Assembly (NCBI GenBank): GCA_951394045.1
Contig: OX595993.1
Span: forward strand, 806,001 to 870,000
Source of the DNA: Nitzschia sp. DOCU1
Taxonomy: Eukaryota > Bacillariophyta > Bacillariophyceae > Bacillariales > Bacillariaceae
Length of the DNA stretch: 64,000 nucleotides
Reading direction: 5' to 3'
In this document: piece by piece, positions 1 through 11,233 of the stretch
Layout of the letters: every line of letters begins with the position of its first letter
Numbering within the stretch: position 1 is the stretch's first letter
Program-made: the position numbers and the translations under genes
The notes under the pieces: model-generated
What the model saw: the letters and a program-made list of their open reading frames with translations, nothing else
Database searches by the model: none
What the model was told of the DNA's origin: nothing

Positions 1-170
1 CGTCGATTCAATATCCTTCGAATACCAGTAGTAGTATCGTCGTGATCTCTTGGCTAGCTAGAGCATCGTGTGTTTCGGTAGCATATCATCATGCCGATAT
101 TCCACAAAAAAGAAGATTCAGTCGGAAAGATGCATGCCACCGACAAGGCGTGCAAGATACTAGTAGAGCA

Positions 171-1733
171 TCACGTACTTGTTCTCACCATTCCAGCAAC
201 AGCCGCCGCTACTCCAAGTGCGTCGGCTGCTGACGAGGCAGGAACATTGTCGTCCACTTCTTCTTCTTCATAAATCACTTCTTCTTCTTCAATGATTTCT
301 TCTTCGATAATTTCAACGTCATCATCTTCCACAACTTCGGTAAAGTCATAACTCATGAAAGAATCCTTATTTCGAGTCATGTTTCGCATGGCACCTTGGG
401 GTGTTTTGGGTAAACGTGGATCCAGAGGGACAGCCGCATCGTCTTCGATTTCTTCTTCTTCCTCCACTTCGGTCTCTTCCATGATGGATTCGGAATATTC
501 CGACGATTCCACAATGGAACTCTTGGCATTGGATTTTCGCGAAATAGCCGCCTGGGGAGATTCTCCTGCTGCTGTTGACAATGATTTGCCGGGAGTAGTA
601 GTAGCATCTGGTACACCTTGGGCCAGTTGAATGATATATTTGCGAGCTTGCACTAGATCCAATTCCGGCGGCAAATTCTTGGCCAATAAACTGAAATCAT
701 CCACAATCATCATGGAACCCCGTAATTGTTGTTGGGCATTATTATCCGTGCAGTGTTTTCGATTTCGAGCACGGGGCGTGGCTGAAGGAGAATCGGCCAA
801 CAACGAGTTGCCATGAGGTAAAAACAAGGATTTGTAAAGTCGTTTCGTAACGCCTGCCATGTCGTCGTTGTCGGAACTACTATTGGATTGTTTGGGAATC
901 AAATCCTCAAATCCCAACGATCGTTCTTCGTCGTCATCGTCATCATCTTCATTGGCAACTTCAGGCAAATAATCCAAACCAATTTGGGATGATACACTCA
1001 TATGAAATAGCATTTTTTTGGAAGAATGAAAGGTCTCTCTGACAAAGTGTTGTGGTGATCGTGTGACATCTGTTGTTGTTGTAGCTCCAGCAGGTGGACT
1101 TTTGAACATTTCGGACGTGTCGACTTCAATCACTGGCTTGTGTTGTTGTTGTTGGGAATGTTTTGGATTACTGTCCGTATTATTGGAATCCTCATTGGTT
1201 CCACCACCACCACTGTCTCCTTCTTTTTCTTCTTCCTTGAGACTAATATCATCGACACCATAATAGTCGTCGTCCGTCATGTTGGGACCAGCATCATCAT
1301 CACCCGCACCTAAACTCGACACATCATCTTGAGCACCCACGGGTAAACTAAAAGCATCCGACGTTGTACTTTGAATCGATTGCCGTGATGTGGCTCGATT
1401 TAAACCTCTAGGAGGTGGTGGTGCTGCTTTTCCAAGCATATTATGATGTTGTTCCGACGAATTATAAAACGAAGATTCATCATCGTCGTCGTCGTCGTCA
1501 AGGTCATCATCGTCGGTCGAATAAAATTCAATTTCGGTATGTTGGCTGACACTTGTTAAACCTGCTGTTGGTGCTGGTGGTCGTTGTGGAGTCGTTTCTT
1601 TTCGTTTGACCCTGGTGGGATGATTCTCATCATTGTCAGTGGTGGACATGGATATCGTATGTTCGGGACCCATACCCATGGGATGAGATTCTCCATCAAA
1701 GTCTTGATCGTCGGGACTATCGTCTCGGCTCAT
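171..1733 (-). CDS. Acidic low-complexity protein, function unknown
   Basis: I do not recognise this protein (520 aa from the ATG at 1733). It is highly acidic and mostly predicted disordered: Asp/Glu runs occur around the first third, the middle and especially the last 120 residues, where Glu-Ile/Glu-Val-rich segments alternate. No catalytic motif or transmembrane segment is visible. The frame is open upstream to 1907, but that extension begins at GTG and is Cys/Phe-rich, so I take it as 5' leader. The C-terminus is uncertain. The last codons before the TGA at 171-173 contain a donor-like GTGAGA after an ATG (about 186-181), so the gene may splice and continue off the left edge. It is divergent from the CAND1 gene. 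Confidence 0.6.
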   Translation of the reverse strand: MSRDDSPDDQDFDGESHPMGMGPEHTISMSTTDNDENHPTRVKRKETTPQRPPAPTAGLTSVSQHTEIEFYSTDDDDLDDDDDDDESSFYNSSEQHHNMLGKAAPPPPRGLNRATSRQSIQSTTSDAFSLPVGAQDDVSSLGAGDDDAGPNMTDDDYYGVDDISLKEEEKEGDSGGGGTNEDSNNTDSNPKHSQQQQHKPVIEVDTSEMFKSPPAGATTTTDVTRSPQHFVRETFHSSKKMLFHMSVSSQIGLDYLPEVANEDDDDDDEERSLGFEDLIPKQSNSSSDNDDMAGVTKRLYKSLFLPHGNSLLADSPSATPRARNRKHCTDNNAQQQLRGSMMIVDDFSLLAKNLPPELDLVQARKYIIQLAQGVPDATTTPGKSLSTAAGESPQAAISRKSNAKSSIVESSEYSESIMEETEVEEEEEIEDDAAVPLDPRLPKTPQGAMRNMTRNKDSFMSYDFTEVVEDDDVEIIEEEIIEEEEVIYEEEEVDDNVPASSAADALGVAAAVAGMVRTST

Positions 1734-2569
1734 GTTGAAATTCTTCCTTTTCGATCCAAAACTCGAGTATAGTACAGTAAGGAGAGTCCTCGACGACGAG
1801 ACGTTTCTGCCCGCCGCTATCACTACTAGGAATACAAAGTTGTGTTGTGTGTTGCAACAAAACAAACAAACAAACAAACAACCAAATGGACGGTTAGGAG
1901 ATGCCACAAGATCAAGGGCTTGTATGCTTTTCTTTTATCTGGTGTGGTTCCCTCTCTGTTTTCTCTCTAGTTGCGGTTTGTGTGTTTGTGTGTCACACGT
2001 GTCGTTGGTCTTCGTTTGGATGGCCGGCCGGCCCTCACTCACGAATGAACAAAGGTGCGCTTTCTTCAGAGTTCCCCCCCCCCAAACGTGACGTGTGCCA
2101 GTTGTCGAACCATTCGACTGAATTTAGTAGGCGACACGACGTGCTCTCCTGCAGGATGCACCACGACAGACATAGGCGAGGAACCATTCGACTGAATTGG
2201 CATACGTATTCTGCAGTATGTCACCCATAGTCATGTCCATTCCTATCAGATTTTTTGGATTCGTATCGAACCCGATCTTTTGTATTCGTGCACGTAGAAA
2301 TGGCTACGCGGGCACCACTGACTGTAAAGAGATGATGCGTGTGTGTGCGGGAGAGTTGCACCCATCCATTTTGCTAGAGTGTAGTAACATCTCAGGGAGA
2401 CCCACCACTCTATTCTGATTGTGTATTGCGGGTCATTTTGCTTTTGCATTGCCTTGCATTGTTTGAAAAAAAGAGCTCTCTGCTGTAGTGTGGGGTTGTT
2501 TGCTGCTGCTGCTGCTAGAGTTTGTGTCGTTGTGTGTCGTTGAGAGTTGTGTACAAGACGCAGTCCATC
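1734..2569. other. Divergent intergenic region, acidic-protein gene / CAND1
   Basis: No gene is seen here. It should hold the promoters of both flanking genes. Visible are a (CAAA)n run at about 1857-1881, a run of ten C at 2074-2083, a GCCGGCCGGCC block near 2022, and an 18-bp direct repeat at 2107-2124 and 2181-2198. No TATA box stands out. Confidence 0.6.
2107..2198. repeat. 18-bp direct repeat upstream of CAND1
   Basis: GAACCATTCGACTGAATT occurs exactly at 2107-2124 and again at 2181-2198, 74 bp apart, in the intergenic region upstream of CAND1. It could be a duplicated regulatory site or debris of a small duplication; the sequence alone cannot decide. Confidence 0.55.
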
Positions 2570-5500
2570 ATGGCATCTTCCAGCACTACTTCGGCTTCCA
2601 ATATTCATGCCTTGTTGAAAAAGACGGAACATTATGATAAGGACGAGAGATACATGGCCACGTCGGATTTGTGTGAAGTCCTTAAAAGGACCAGAGAAAG
2701 TAATCGCAGTACCACCTTGGATGCATCGACGGAAAAACGTATTTGTACTGCCGTCTTGAGGTTATTGCATGATAAATCCAATGACGTGCAAGCCATTGCC
2801 GTCAAAACTCTTGGCGTTCTATTGACAACGGTCCAAGAAGAACAAGTCTTGGAAATTGCCGATTCACTTGCGGATCAAGTCTTGGATGCTAGCAAGAGTG
2901 AATTGCGAGATGTTTATGCGATTGGTTTGAGGACACTAGTGCAAACGATTCCTGCTAGTATGGGAGATCGGACTTCGCAACGATTGGTAGGACGATTGTT
3001 GGAAGGCATTCGTGGTAATCAAGAAGAAATTGTATTGAGTTGTTTGGATATTTTGACCGATCTACTAGGAAGATTTGGTTCTACGGCAGTTGCCATGACA
3101 CGACAACATGAACCTATCTTGCAAATGTGTTTGCATCAAATTCATGCCGCCGAAGCTGTGGTGGTGAGAAAACGAGCTGGTACGACGATTGGATGTTTGA
3201 GTGTCGTATTGAGTGATACTTTGTTGGTAAGCATGGTGGAACGCTTGTTGGGACAATTGCAAGATCCATCGGGTAGTAGTGGAGGTACTGGAGGAGAAGA
3301 TCCGAACAATACACGCGCTCTCATTCGAACCATGTGTACCGTCAGCGGAGCGGTAGGACATCGATTGCAACAACCACAAATTGATCGAATCATTCCTATA
3401 TTCCTCAAATATACCAACCCAGAAGATGCTCGGACGGGGGATGATGATGACAATGAAGAAGAAGACGAAGAAGAGGATGCCGTCATGAAGGATGATGACG
3501 AAAACGGTGCTGGTGGCAATAATAATTTGCAAGATGATGCTGCATTGGCACTAGCCAATGAATTACGAGAATCCTGTTTCATGGGATTTGAATCTTTTGT
3601 CCTCAGGTGTCCGACACAAGTCCAACCTCATTTGGAAAAAATCATTCAAGCTTCCTTGGCGTATATGAGTTATGATCCGAATTACTCGTATGGAAATGAC
3701 AGTGGCGATAATAATAATAATGATGACAACATGGAAGATGGTGATGATGATAATGCCGACGATGATGAATATGACGATGAAGAAGATGATGATGACGACG
3801 ACGATGATGATGACGATGAATCGTGGAAAGTTCGTCGTTCGGCCATTCGAGCTTTGCAGGCAGTGGTAGAATGTCAAAAGCATGATCCATCGGCCTTGTG
3901 GACACGAGCCTTTCCGACTCGTCGCAATCAAGCACCCATTTGTGTCGCCATGGGATTGGTGAATCGATTCAAAGAACGAGAAGAAAATTGTCGGGTTGAT
4001 GTCTTGGATTGTTTCACGCGTCTCTTGGCCGTGACGATTCAAGCTGCCAAGGCAGGAGTGGTTGTATTGGAAGAATCGACTACAACGCCCATGGATGCCA
4101 CAGTCACGACCATTGATTTGCGTACCAATTATGCTCCGTCTCTTGTCAAGGCTTGTGAAAAGTTGTTGAGTGTCAAAAAGGGGGGCGAACGAAGCAAATC
4201 CCATGCTTTGGCATTGTTGAGTACACTGTGCCAAGCTCCAGGGGGTGTGGGTGGTCAAGCCGAAATTACCAGTGTCTTTTCTCATATCCGATCCTTTTTG
4301 GTAATGGGCAATGGTACTGCACAAGAATTGCATCGGGAAGCGTCCAGTAAAACCTTGCGATTGGATGCTCTGTCGTTGGTTCATGCCATGTTGTCGTGCC
4401 AAAATCATAATCCAGTTCATATTCGCAAGGCCTTGGGGGAATCCTTGTTGCCACAATTGTGTCAAGCCGTTCAAGAACAATGGTACAAGGTGATTGCCGA
4501 AGCCTTGAAAGCCTTGGCGGCCGTTCCACGATTCTTTGTCATTGGATATGACGACGATACGGAGGATGCTACCACCAAAGCTAGTGAACGTGACAATGTC
4601 GCCAAACAATTGTATAATGCCATGGAACCACTCTTGGCCGTTCATGATGTCGATCAAGAAATTAAGGAATGTGCTCTCAAAGCGTGTGCTGCCTTGCTCA
4701 GTGAATTGCATTCCAGTTTGCAAGCAGAACAAACGACACGTTTGTTGTCCTTGTTGTTGGAACGCCTCAAAAATGAAACGACACGTATTGCTGCCATCAA
4801 GACCTTGCGTAGCATTGCGTCCTCGCCTGAACTTGATTTGACGCCCATTTTGGCAGAAAGTATTGAAACCATGGCCAGCTTTTTAAAGTTGCAATCGCGA
4901 TCTTTGAAACAATCTGCATTGGAAGCATTGGATACGGTCATGACTCATCATGGTGGAGTGTCGCAACAACAAGACTTGTATTCGATGGTCTTGCAAGAAT
5001 TGGCTCCACTTGTCGTGGACTCGGACTTGCATATTAGCCATTTGGCACTGTACGTTTCTTTCTTTGTTTGATGAATGGATGAATGGTTGGAGGAATCCTT
5101 CGACTTGTGACTCATTTTCTTTTTTTTGTTTCTTGTACAGTCGCGCTTCCATTTCCGCGCTCAAGGTCTGCCCCGGCTGTGGACCGGCTGTCAAGGAACA
5201 TGTCCTACCCAAGGCCTTGATCCTTTCGGCCTCTCCCTTGTTGCAAGATTTGGCCTTGGATTCTCTGCTGGCATTGTTGGAACAAATTGTCGTCAGCGGC
5301 GCCGTGACATTCCCAGAACTGCTCGCACTCTTGCGCCAAAATTTGGAACAAGCCGGTGCTAGCAAGCATGCCATTGAAAACTTGGCCAAGGGTATTGCCG
5401 TCATTACGTCCGTGACGACTCCTGAGAATCGACAAGGGGTCATTGTGGAGACTTTGGCGTTGTTGGAAGGATCGACTACTCCGGAAGATCCCGCTGCTCT

Positions 5501-6737
5501 CAAGAAGGTTCAACTGGCGCTTCTCATGTCGGGAGATTTGGGACGTATCGTGGATCTCGTGACTATGGATGGCGTTGCTGACAAGTTGCTGGCCATTTAC
5601 ATTGGCTACTTTGAATCGCCGTCGGAAGATTTGAAGAATGCGGCTGCCTATGCTCTGGGACGTGCGGCCGTCGGAGCCCAGTCGGTCTTTTTGCCGGCGA
5701 TTGTACAGGCTTTGGAAAGCAACAACCAAAAGAAACAGTACTTGTTGTTGTCGGCTCTTCGAGCCTTTATTCAATGCAGCTACCAACTTTCGGGTGGTGC
5801 AGGCGTTGCAGCGAGTCTTCCCGTGCTCATGCCGCACTTGGAAAACCATTGCTCCGATACCGAAGAAGGTGTCCGTACCATGGTGGCAGAGTGCATGGGA
5901 TCGCTCACTTGTATGCAGCCCGCGGCCATGTTGGAGAAGCTCTCCACCATGGTCGAAGCACATGCCAATATTACGGCTCCCAATGGAACGGTAGATCCGG
6001 CCGATACCACAAGCAAGAAGAATGCGTTGGTGTGCTGGACCATTGCGACGTCGATCAAGCTAGCTATTGCTGGCAAGGCTGATCCTGTCCAATTGGCCAA
6101 TTACATGCCTCGACTTCTCAAATTGTTGGAACAAAAAGAATTGAGCTGCCGCAATGCGGCTCTCCTGATGGTCTACTCGGCCGTCCACCACATGCCTCAA
6201 CTCGTGGCGGGGCTCATGAAGGAGCACATCATGCCGTCTCTCTACGAAGTGGCGACCTTCAAATTGGAACGCAAGGTCGATTTGGGTCCATTTACGCATA
6301 CCGTTGACGATGCACTTCCGTTGCGCAAGGCCTCGCTTAGTATCTTTGCTACTTGCTTGGAGAATTTGCCGGCCAGTTTAGACATCGCCTCCTTCATGCC
6401 CGTCTTGGCAAAGGCTCTAGGTGACGTCGAGGATGTTCAGTTACAAGCCCATCAAATTGTCATTTCCATGTGCGCCCGTCAACCTGCGTACATCATTGCG
6501 GCTGTCGAGAGTTTTGTGGACCCCTTGGAGAAGACATTGCACAAGAAGCAGGGCCAAAAGACAGGCACGGAGTTGGAGCGCTTGCATGAATGGATTAAGA
6601 GTGCTCTTCGCACTATGATAGCGCTCAGTAAATTGGAAGGGGCGATGAATAATCGCAAGTTTGCGGAATTCCTTGCTCGAACGCGTGCGAATAGTAAATT
6701 CCAGCCCATGTTGGAAGCCGTTGCCGAAGAACGCTGA
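2570..6737 (+). CDS. CAND1: CAND1 / TIP120-like cullin exchange factor
   Basis: Cullin-associated NEDD8-dissociated protein: a HEAT-repeat solenoid that binds unneddylated cullin-RBX1 and exchanges SCF substrate receptors. Two exons, 2570-5049 and 5141-6737, joined across a 91-nt GT-AG intron (codon CT|T), give 1358 aa against about 1230 in animals. The N-terminus (MASSSTTSASNIHALLKKTE, then DKDERYMATSDL) matches the family start, which fixes the ATG at 2570. HEAT repeats run throughout, and the C-terminal part (HTVDDALPLRKA, then LPASLDI) matches the TIP120 region. The extra length comes mainly from acidic inserts near residues 290-325 and 380-420, the latter nearly all Asp. The 3' end converges on the J-domain gene 140 bp away. 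Confidence 0.93.
5050..5140 (+). other. Intron of CAND1
   Basis: The donor is GTACGT at 5050 and the acceptor TTGTACAG ends at 5140; length is 91 nt with a T-rich tract before the acceptor. Without it the first reading frame hits a TGA at 5069-5071. Splicing restores a continuous HEAT repeat reading HISHLALRASISALK. Confidence 0.92.
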
Positions 6738-6877
6738 GTGAAACGAAGAGGCGGAAATAGGATCGGCTGGGCTTTGTAATCGAGTCATCGGCAAACCACA
6801 AAAATCGGTATTGTGGAAAGAGGAGCATATACCATAAAAACACTACTAGTAGTACGTATCAGATACAAAAGTGTGTT

Positions 6878-9232
6878 CTAGTCCGTTTTGTATTTGGTTT
6901 GTCTCGCCTTTGGCGGCCGATCCGTTTCTTCAGACAGCTCCGAAAGAAGTTCCAAGACACCAAAGGGCAAGGCGAACCCCAAAAATAATCCAGCAACAGC
7001 AATCGGTACAGCCCCGCTCATGCGCACCTGCAGCACATGATTCAAATCCTGCCAGAAATGGGGATCCTTCATCGACACCGAATCCAAAGCTCCGATGGCC
7101 ATGACATTCAAAGCGGCAATAAAGACAAGTTCCGGGAACCGACAAAGTGCTCTCCACATAGCGGGTAAGGCTAGGCCGACAACTATACCCGTCGCTACCA
7201 AGGCCGTGGCCACATTTTTGCGCATGGTCCATAAATGAAACCATCGTTGTTCTCGAGTACGAGTTGGATCCATATCCATGACAAGTAGCCCCACGACGAC
7301 GGTCAAGGACGCAAACAACAGCAGGACCAACGACGAGTAAATGATTTTGACCGTCCACGTTGCCAAGTCCCTCTGACTCCAAATGGACGCAGAGATCAGT
7401 TTGCATGTCCACAAAAATGCTACTCCCCACCCGATCAATCCTAGTAATGCATCCATTTGCCATTCCAGGACATGCTCCCAATCTCGTCGTAATGAAGAAT
7501 TGGGTGCCGCGACATGCAACCACGCCCAGAATCCAATAGTACCACTCAATGCACTCAATAGACCCAGATCCCGCCACGACAATCGTGTCGCCGAATGCGT
7601 ACCTCCACCCATGAGCCAAGTAGGAAGTAAAAACAAATTGACTCCTAAAACGGCGCCCAATGTCAGAAATAAATACCCGATGGTCGGTCTTTGATTCATA
7701 ACGTGAACGAAATCGTTATTGGAATACCGCACAAATTGAACCATGGGTCGTGTCCATGTGGACCATGTATAGAGTGGTGCTTGATAGAGTGGATACGATA
7801 CGTACTCATGCCACCAATTCTCAATTACCGCGATAATGGCAAAAGGCGTAGAAGTTGTGGAACTACTCTGACGCACACAGACCCCACAACTGGCCGGACA
7901 CAAGTGATGCATAAATTCAGGTTGTTCCGCACAAAGATTTTTGGAATACAGTTTCTTCTTCTTGTCGCCCACCGTAGCCCAAGTATGACATTGAAGAGAC
8001 AAATCGAAACACCGACTTTCTTTGATTTCAATCGTAGTTTCAATGTCCACCAAGTACTCGTCGAGAATGGCCGGATTTGTAAAGAACCAGTGCTTGGGAA
8101 CAGAAGCATCGGACTGTGATCCTATTCTGGAAGAAGCAAACAAGGTAGTAGACTCAAATTTGGGAGATCCCGGAAAGGCATCCACTCGATCGTCAATTGC
8201 CACAATCTTGTCCCCCACATGTAACGCAAGTGTCATTTCATGGTTTGGTTCCAATGTCGCCAAATGCACTCCTGCGTTGGCAGCATATACAGTTTGATCC
8301 AAAATCAAAAAGAGTTTGACTGGCGCAAAATGTGAATTGATCATGGTCACTCGTGTGGCCAAGAGAGTGGTGACCCAATGTTCCAATTGTACCGGAGGAT
8401 CCGACAATTTTCGAGGACGAAATACATGTAGTCCTTCCTTGACGGTCATTCCAGCTCGGCCAAAGACAATATAAGGAACGTCGCGTCTTCCATCCACGTT
8501 GACTCCAAATAGACGCGTCAAATCAGTGGCTTTGTTGAATCGAATTTTAGCCGTCTGTAACACATTCCCCCAGATCATACCGTTTCGACCAGGTCCCTCA
8601 AACGGATAGGGAAAGAAGAATTCGTCCAGGACAACCTTTTCTTCCTGTTTGTTTCCACAAAAAGCCCCCAGAAAGTTCTTTTGAAAGACTAGCACCGTTT
8701 CGCCACCCGAATCTTTTTGCTTTTTGAGAATTCCCTGATTCAGTAAGTCCTGAAGCGTCGTCGCGTGCAACAAGTTCTTTTGCATCAAACGAGCTTCCTT
8801 GACGCGTGCAACTCTGGTCTTTTGTTTCCGCAATTTCTCTTCCCACTCTTGAGCTTTACGAAGCGTTTCTTCTTGCTGCTGTTGCTTTTGTCGTTGATAT
8901 TGTTGGGCTCGAAATTGCGCCGTTTCTTGTTGCGCGTTGCGAGGTTTGGGTTGCTTCCCATTGCGACCCCAATATTGAGATTGGTCGTATCGACGACGTG
9001 TGACGGGATCACTCAACGTTTCATAGGCATTTGCAATATCGGCAAATACTTCTGGGTTACCACCCTTGTCGGGATGATGTTCTTTGGCAAGTGTCCGATA
9101 TTGACGTTTGATTTCGTCCAAGGTGGCCGACGAGGAGACGCCTAGAATATTATACAAAGTTCTCTTGGCATTTGTTGTGTAGAACAACCACAATAACAAC
9201 ACAAAGGAAAGACACGTTGACCGTCGAAGCAT
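6878..9232 (-). CDS. Secretory-pathway J-domain protein with ShKT domain and multiple TM segments
   Basis: 784 aa. The signal peptide (residues 1-22, ending TTNA) is followed at once by a J domain (25-90) with the HPD motif at 53-55, so it should recruit an Hsp70 of the compartment it faces (ER lumen or similar; inference). A Lys/Gln-rich coiled coil follows (about 95-150). Around residues 407-452 there is a six-cysteine ShKT-type module ([12 protein letters not shown] to LCPASCGVC). The C-terminal third holds several hydrophobic segments typical of membrane helices (for example [47 protein letters not shown]). A J domain combined with ShKT in a polytopic membrane protein is an unusual architecture that I cannot link to a characterised family. 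Confidence 0.85.
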   Translation of the reverse strand: MLRRSTCLSFVLLLWLFYTTNAKRTLYNILGVSSSATLDEIKRQYRTLAKEHHPDKGGNPEVFADIANAYETLSDPVTRRRYDQSQYWGRNGKQPKPRNAQQETAQFRAQQYQRQKQQQQEETLRKAQEWEEKLRKQKTRVARVKEARLMQKNLLHATTLQDLLNQGILKKQKDSGGETVLVFQKNFLGAFCGNKQEEKVVLDEFFFPYPFEGPGRNGMIWGNVLQTAKIRFNKATDLTRLFGVNVDGRRDVPYIVFGRAGMTVKEGLHVFRPRKLSDPPVQLEHWVTTLLATRVTMINSHFAPVKLFLILDQTVYAANAGVHLATLEPNHEMTLALHVGDKIVAIDDRVDAFPGSPKFESTTLFASSRIGSQSDASVPKHWFFTNPAILDEYLVDIETTIEIKESRCFDLSLQCHTWATVGDKKKKLYSKNLCAEQPEFMHHLCPASCGVCVRQSSSTTSTPFAIIAVIENWWHEYVSYPLYQAPLYTWSTWTRPMVQFVRYSNNDFVHVMNQRPTIGYLFLTLGAVLGVNLFLLPTWLMGGGTHSATRLSWRDLGLLSALSGTIGFWAWLHVAAPNSSLRRDWEHVLEWQMDALLGLIGWGVAFLWTCKLISASIWSQRDLATWTVKIIYSSLVLLLFASLTVVVGLLVMDMDPTRTREQRWFHLWTMRKNVATALVATGIVVGLALPAMWRALCRFPELVFIAALNVMAIGALDSVSMKDPHFWQDLNHVLQVRMSGAVPIAVAGLFLGFALPFGVLELLSELSEETDRPPKARQTKYKTD

Positions 9233-9634
9233 ATTATAAGACGTTTGCTTGTTGGATAATAGAAATGATGATTGTCAATAGTCGAAGTAGCAAAGGAGAT
9301 ATCTCGGCGCTCGTTTTTATGTCGATTGACCGCTGGGGTGCATTTGTGTCGCTCGCAACGCCAAAGACTAGCCGGAAGAATGGCTTAAAAATACTCCGGC
9401 CACACAAAAACTCCGTTGGGTCATTTTGCTTGCTTGGAGGCGGCCAGACGAACGATCTTGCGGTGCGGTCGCTCGGGTCGATCAACTACAACGTCGAAAC
9501 GACTGACGCCAACCAACAACTGATCACGATGCTAGTAGTTCTCTAACTATATATTAATCTATGAGTAGCATAGCATCGTAGTAGCAGAAGGATACCAAGT
9601 CAGCGTTGGGTCACCATTGGCAGTAGCTATAGCT
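9233..9634. other. Intergenic, between J-domain gene 5' end and MORN gene 3' end
   Basis: No gene is visible. It presumably carries the J-domain gene promoter and the MORN gene 3' UTR. The part near 9541-9590 is AT-rich with short ATA/TAGTAG repeats. Open frames here are short and compositionally unlike coding sequence. Confidence 0.55.
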
Positions 9635-10786
9635 CTAAACCCCCAACCCATTAGGGTGTTTTTCGTCCGAGTCATGTAGAGAGCGGGAGGCATCACCAGG
9701 TCCACGCTCTTCAAAATCTATCTCATCGACTAGTACATCCCGTATATCCCCCCACTGTTTCTTCATCAATCCACGCTCTTCATCTGCTAACGCACGGGTT
9801 AGAACCGCGCACCGCTTCTGCATCCAATCATTGACCATCAACCGATGCACCGGCTTGTCATCCAGCCATTGACCTTCATGTCGAATGTTACCATTGGCAT
9901 ATGTTTCCGTTCCATATCCGTGCGCTTTGTTATTTTTCCATTCACCACGGTATCGTCGTCCGTCGGCCCACGTCAAAGTACCAAACCCATGAAAATTTCC
10001 ATCTTTCCACCCTCCATGATACTGCTGTCCGCCGATGGCAAAGGTATACTCGCCATGACCGTGGCGTTCGCCGTTGACGAATTCTCCTTCGTACACGGAC
10101 CCATCGGGCCACTTGAAGATGCCAGGTCCATGGAATTTGCCTTGGGAATAGCTACCCGTATAGACGCGGCCATCAACCCACCTATACATTCCTCGCCCTT
10201 GGCGTGAATACCGTTTTATTTCCCCTTCATACGAATCCCCATTGCTGAAGGTAGCTCGTCCCCAGACGTGCCAGTGGCCGTGGTGCCTGATGATAGAGCA
10301 AAATCAGTAGTGTGAGTACTAAACTCTTTGTTCAACAACATCAACATTCAAACGCGCCGGACATATAACTCACCAGAAGCCGACATAGCTCCTTCCATCT
10401 TTTTCGTCATCATTTCCATAATAAATCATACGACCAAATCCATGAGGCTTGCCCGTTGTTGGGAAAATGGAACCGGAATATTCACCCTTATCACCATGGG
10501 CATCCAGCAAAATCTTGGAAAATACCTTTGGTCGACCGTCATCGTCGTCGTCTTGATAAGAGGGCGTTGCTGTGCTCTTTTCTTCTTCCTTGTCTTCAAA
10601 ACTGTCATGATTTGGAATAACGTAGACGCCTGCATTCCAGGAGGACGAGGATGCAGGACCAGCATTTGCAGCACTCCTGGTGATTGGGAATGATTCTTCT
10701 TCATTTCCATCGTCGGTAATACTGCTACAATCATCATCATTGTAGTCATGTTGTTGATGAATATGAAGAACTGGACGAGGACTCAT
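9635..10786 (-). CDS. MORN-repeat protein
   Basis: Two exons, 10786-10374 and 10286-9635, around an 87-nt GTGAGT...CAG intron (10373-10287) that splits the Trp codon TG|G; 354 aa. Seven to eight MORN repeats (pattern Y-x-G-x-(W/F)-x-x-G-x-x-H-G-x-G) fill residues about 100-290, for example YTGSYSQGKFHGPGIFKWPD and YRGEWKNNKAHGYGTETY. The N-terminal 95 residues are acidic, low in complexity and probably disordered. MORN arrays often act as membrane- or cytoskeleton-associated scaffolds. No kinase or other catalytic domain is fused, so the specific role is unknown. Confidence 0.88.
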
Positions 10787-11233
10787 TGTGTTCTTGTTTG
10801 TTTGTTGTTGTATGGGTGGTCGTTTCCAATTTTTTATGAGGATGAGACAAAAGAAAGCTTAGATCTGTAAGATCCATCCCAGACAGCGAATGCACGTCTG
10901 TGCAGGTCGTGATGTTGTTGGAGTATCACATAGTGAAAACCGCCCGAGCGGAGCAATCGTGGGTGGGTTGGAGAGAAGAGTAATCGCGACAAGAATTAAA
11001 AGGGGATCGGGGGGAAAGAAAGGGGTTCCCCCTAATTTATGATTACCCCCCACCACGGTCCAGCGACCACTATCTCCCATCGGAACAGAAAACTCAATTG
11101 CTGCGGGTATGTAGTGTAGTTTGTCTCGTCAGCAAGCATAATTGGTGAACATTGAAAATAGCAGCAGCCTCCTCGTTCACTTCCTGTTGCTAGAAGCCCA
11201 TCACACAGTCAGAGCAGTTGAAAGTAGTAGCAA
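10787..11233. other. Intergenic, MORN gene promoter side and VOC gene 3' side
   Basis: No gene is visible. A G-rich/C-rich patch lies at about 11000-11055, with runs of four to six G or C. Open frames here are not coding-like. Confidence 0.5.

Noticed and set aside
3563..4732. 389-codon minus-strand frame inside CAND1
   Set aside because: Complement of HEAT-repeat coding sequence; the His/Ile runs are the reverse complement of GAT/AAT runs.
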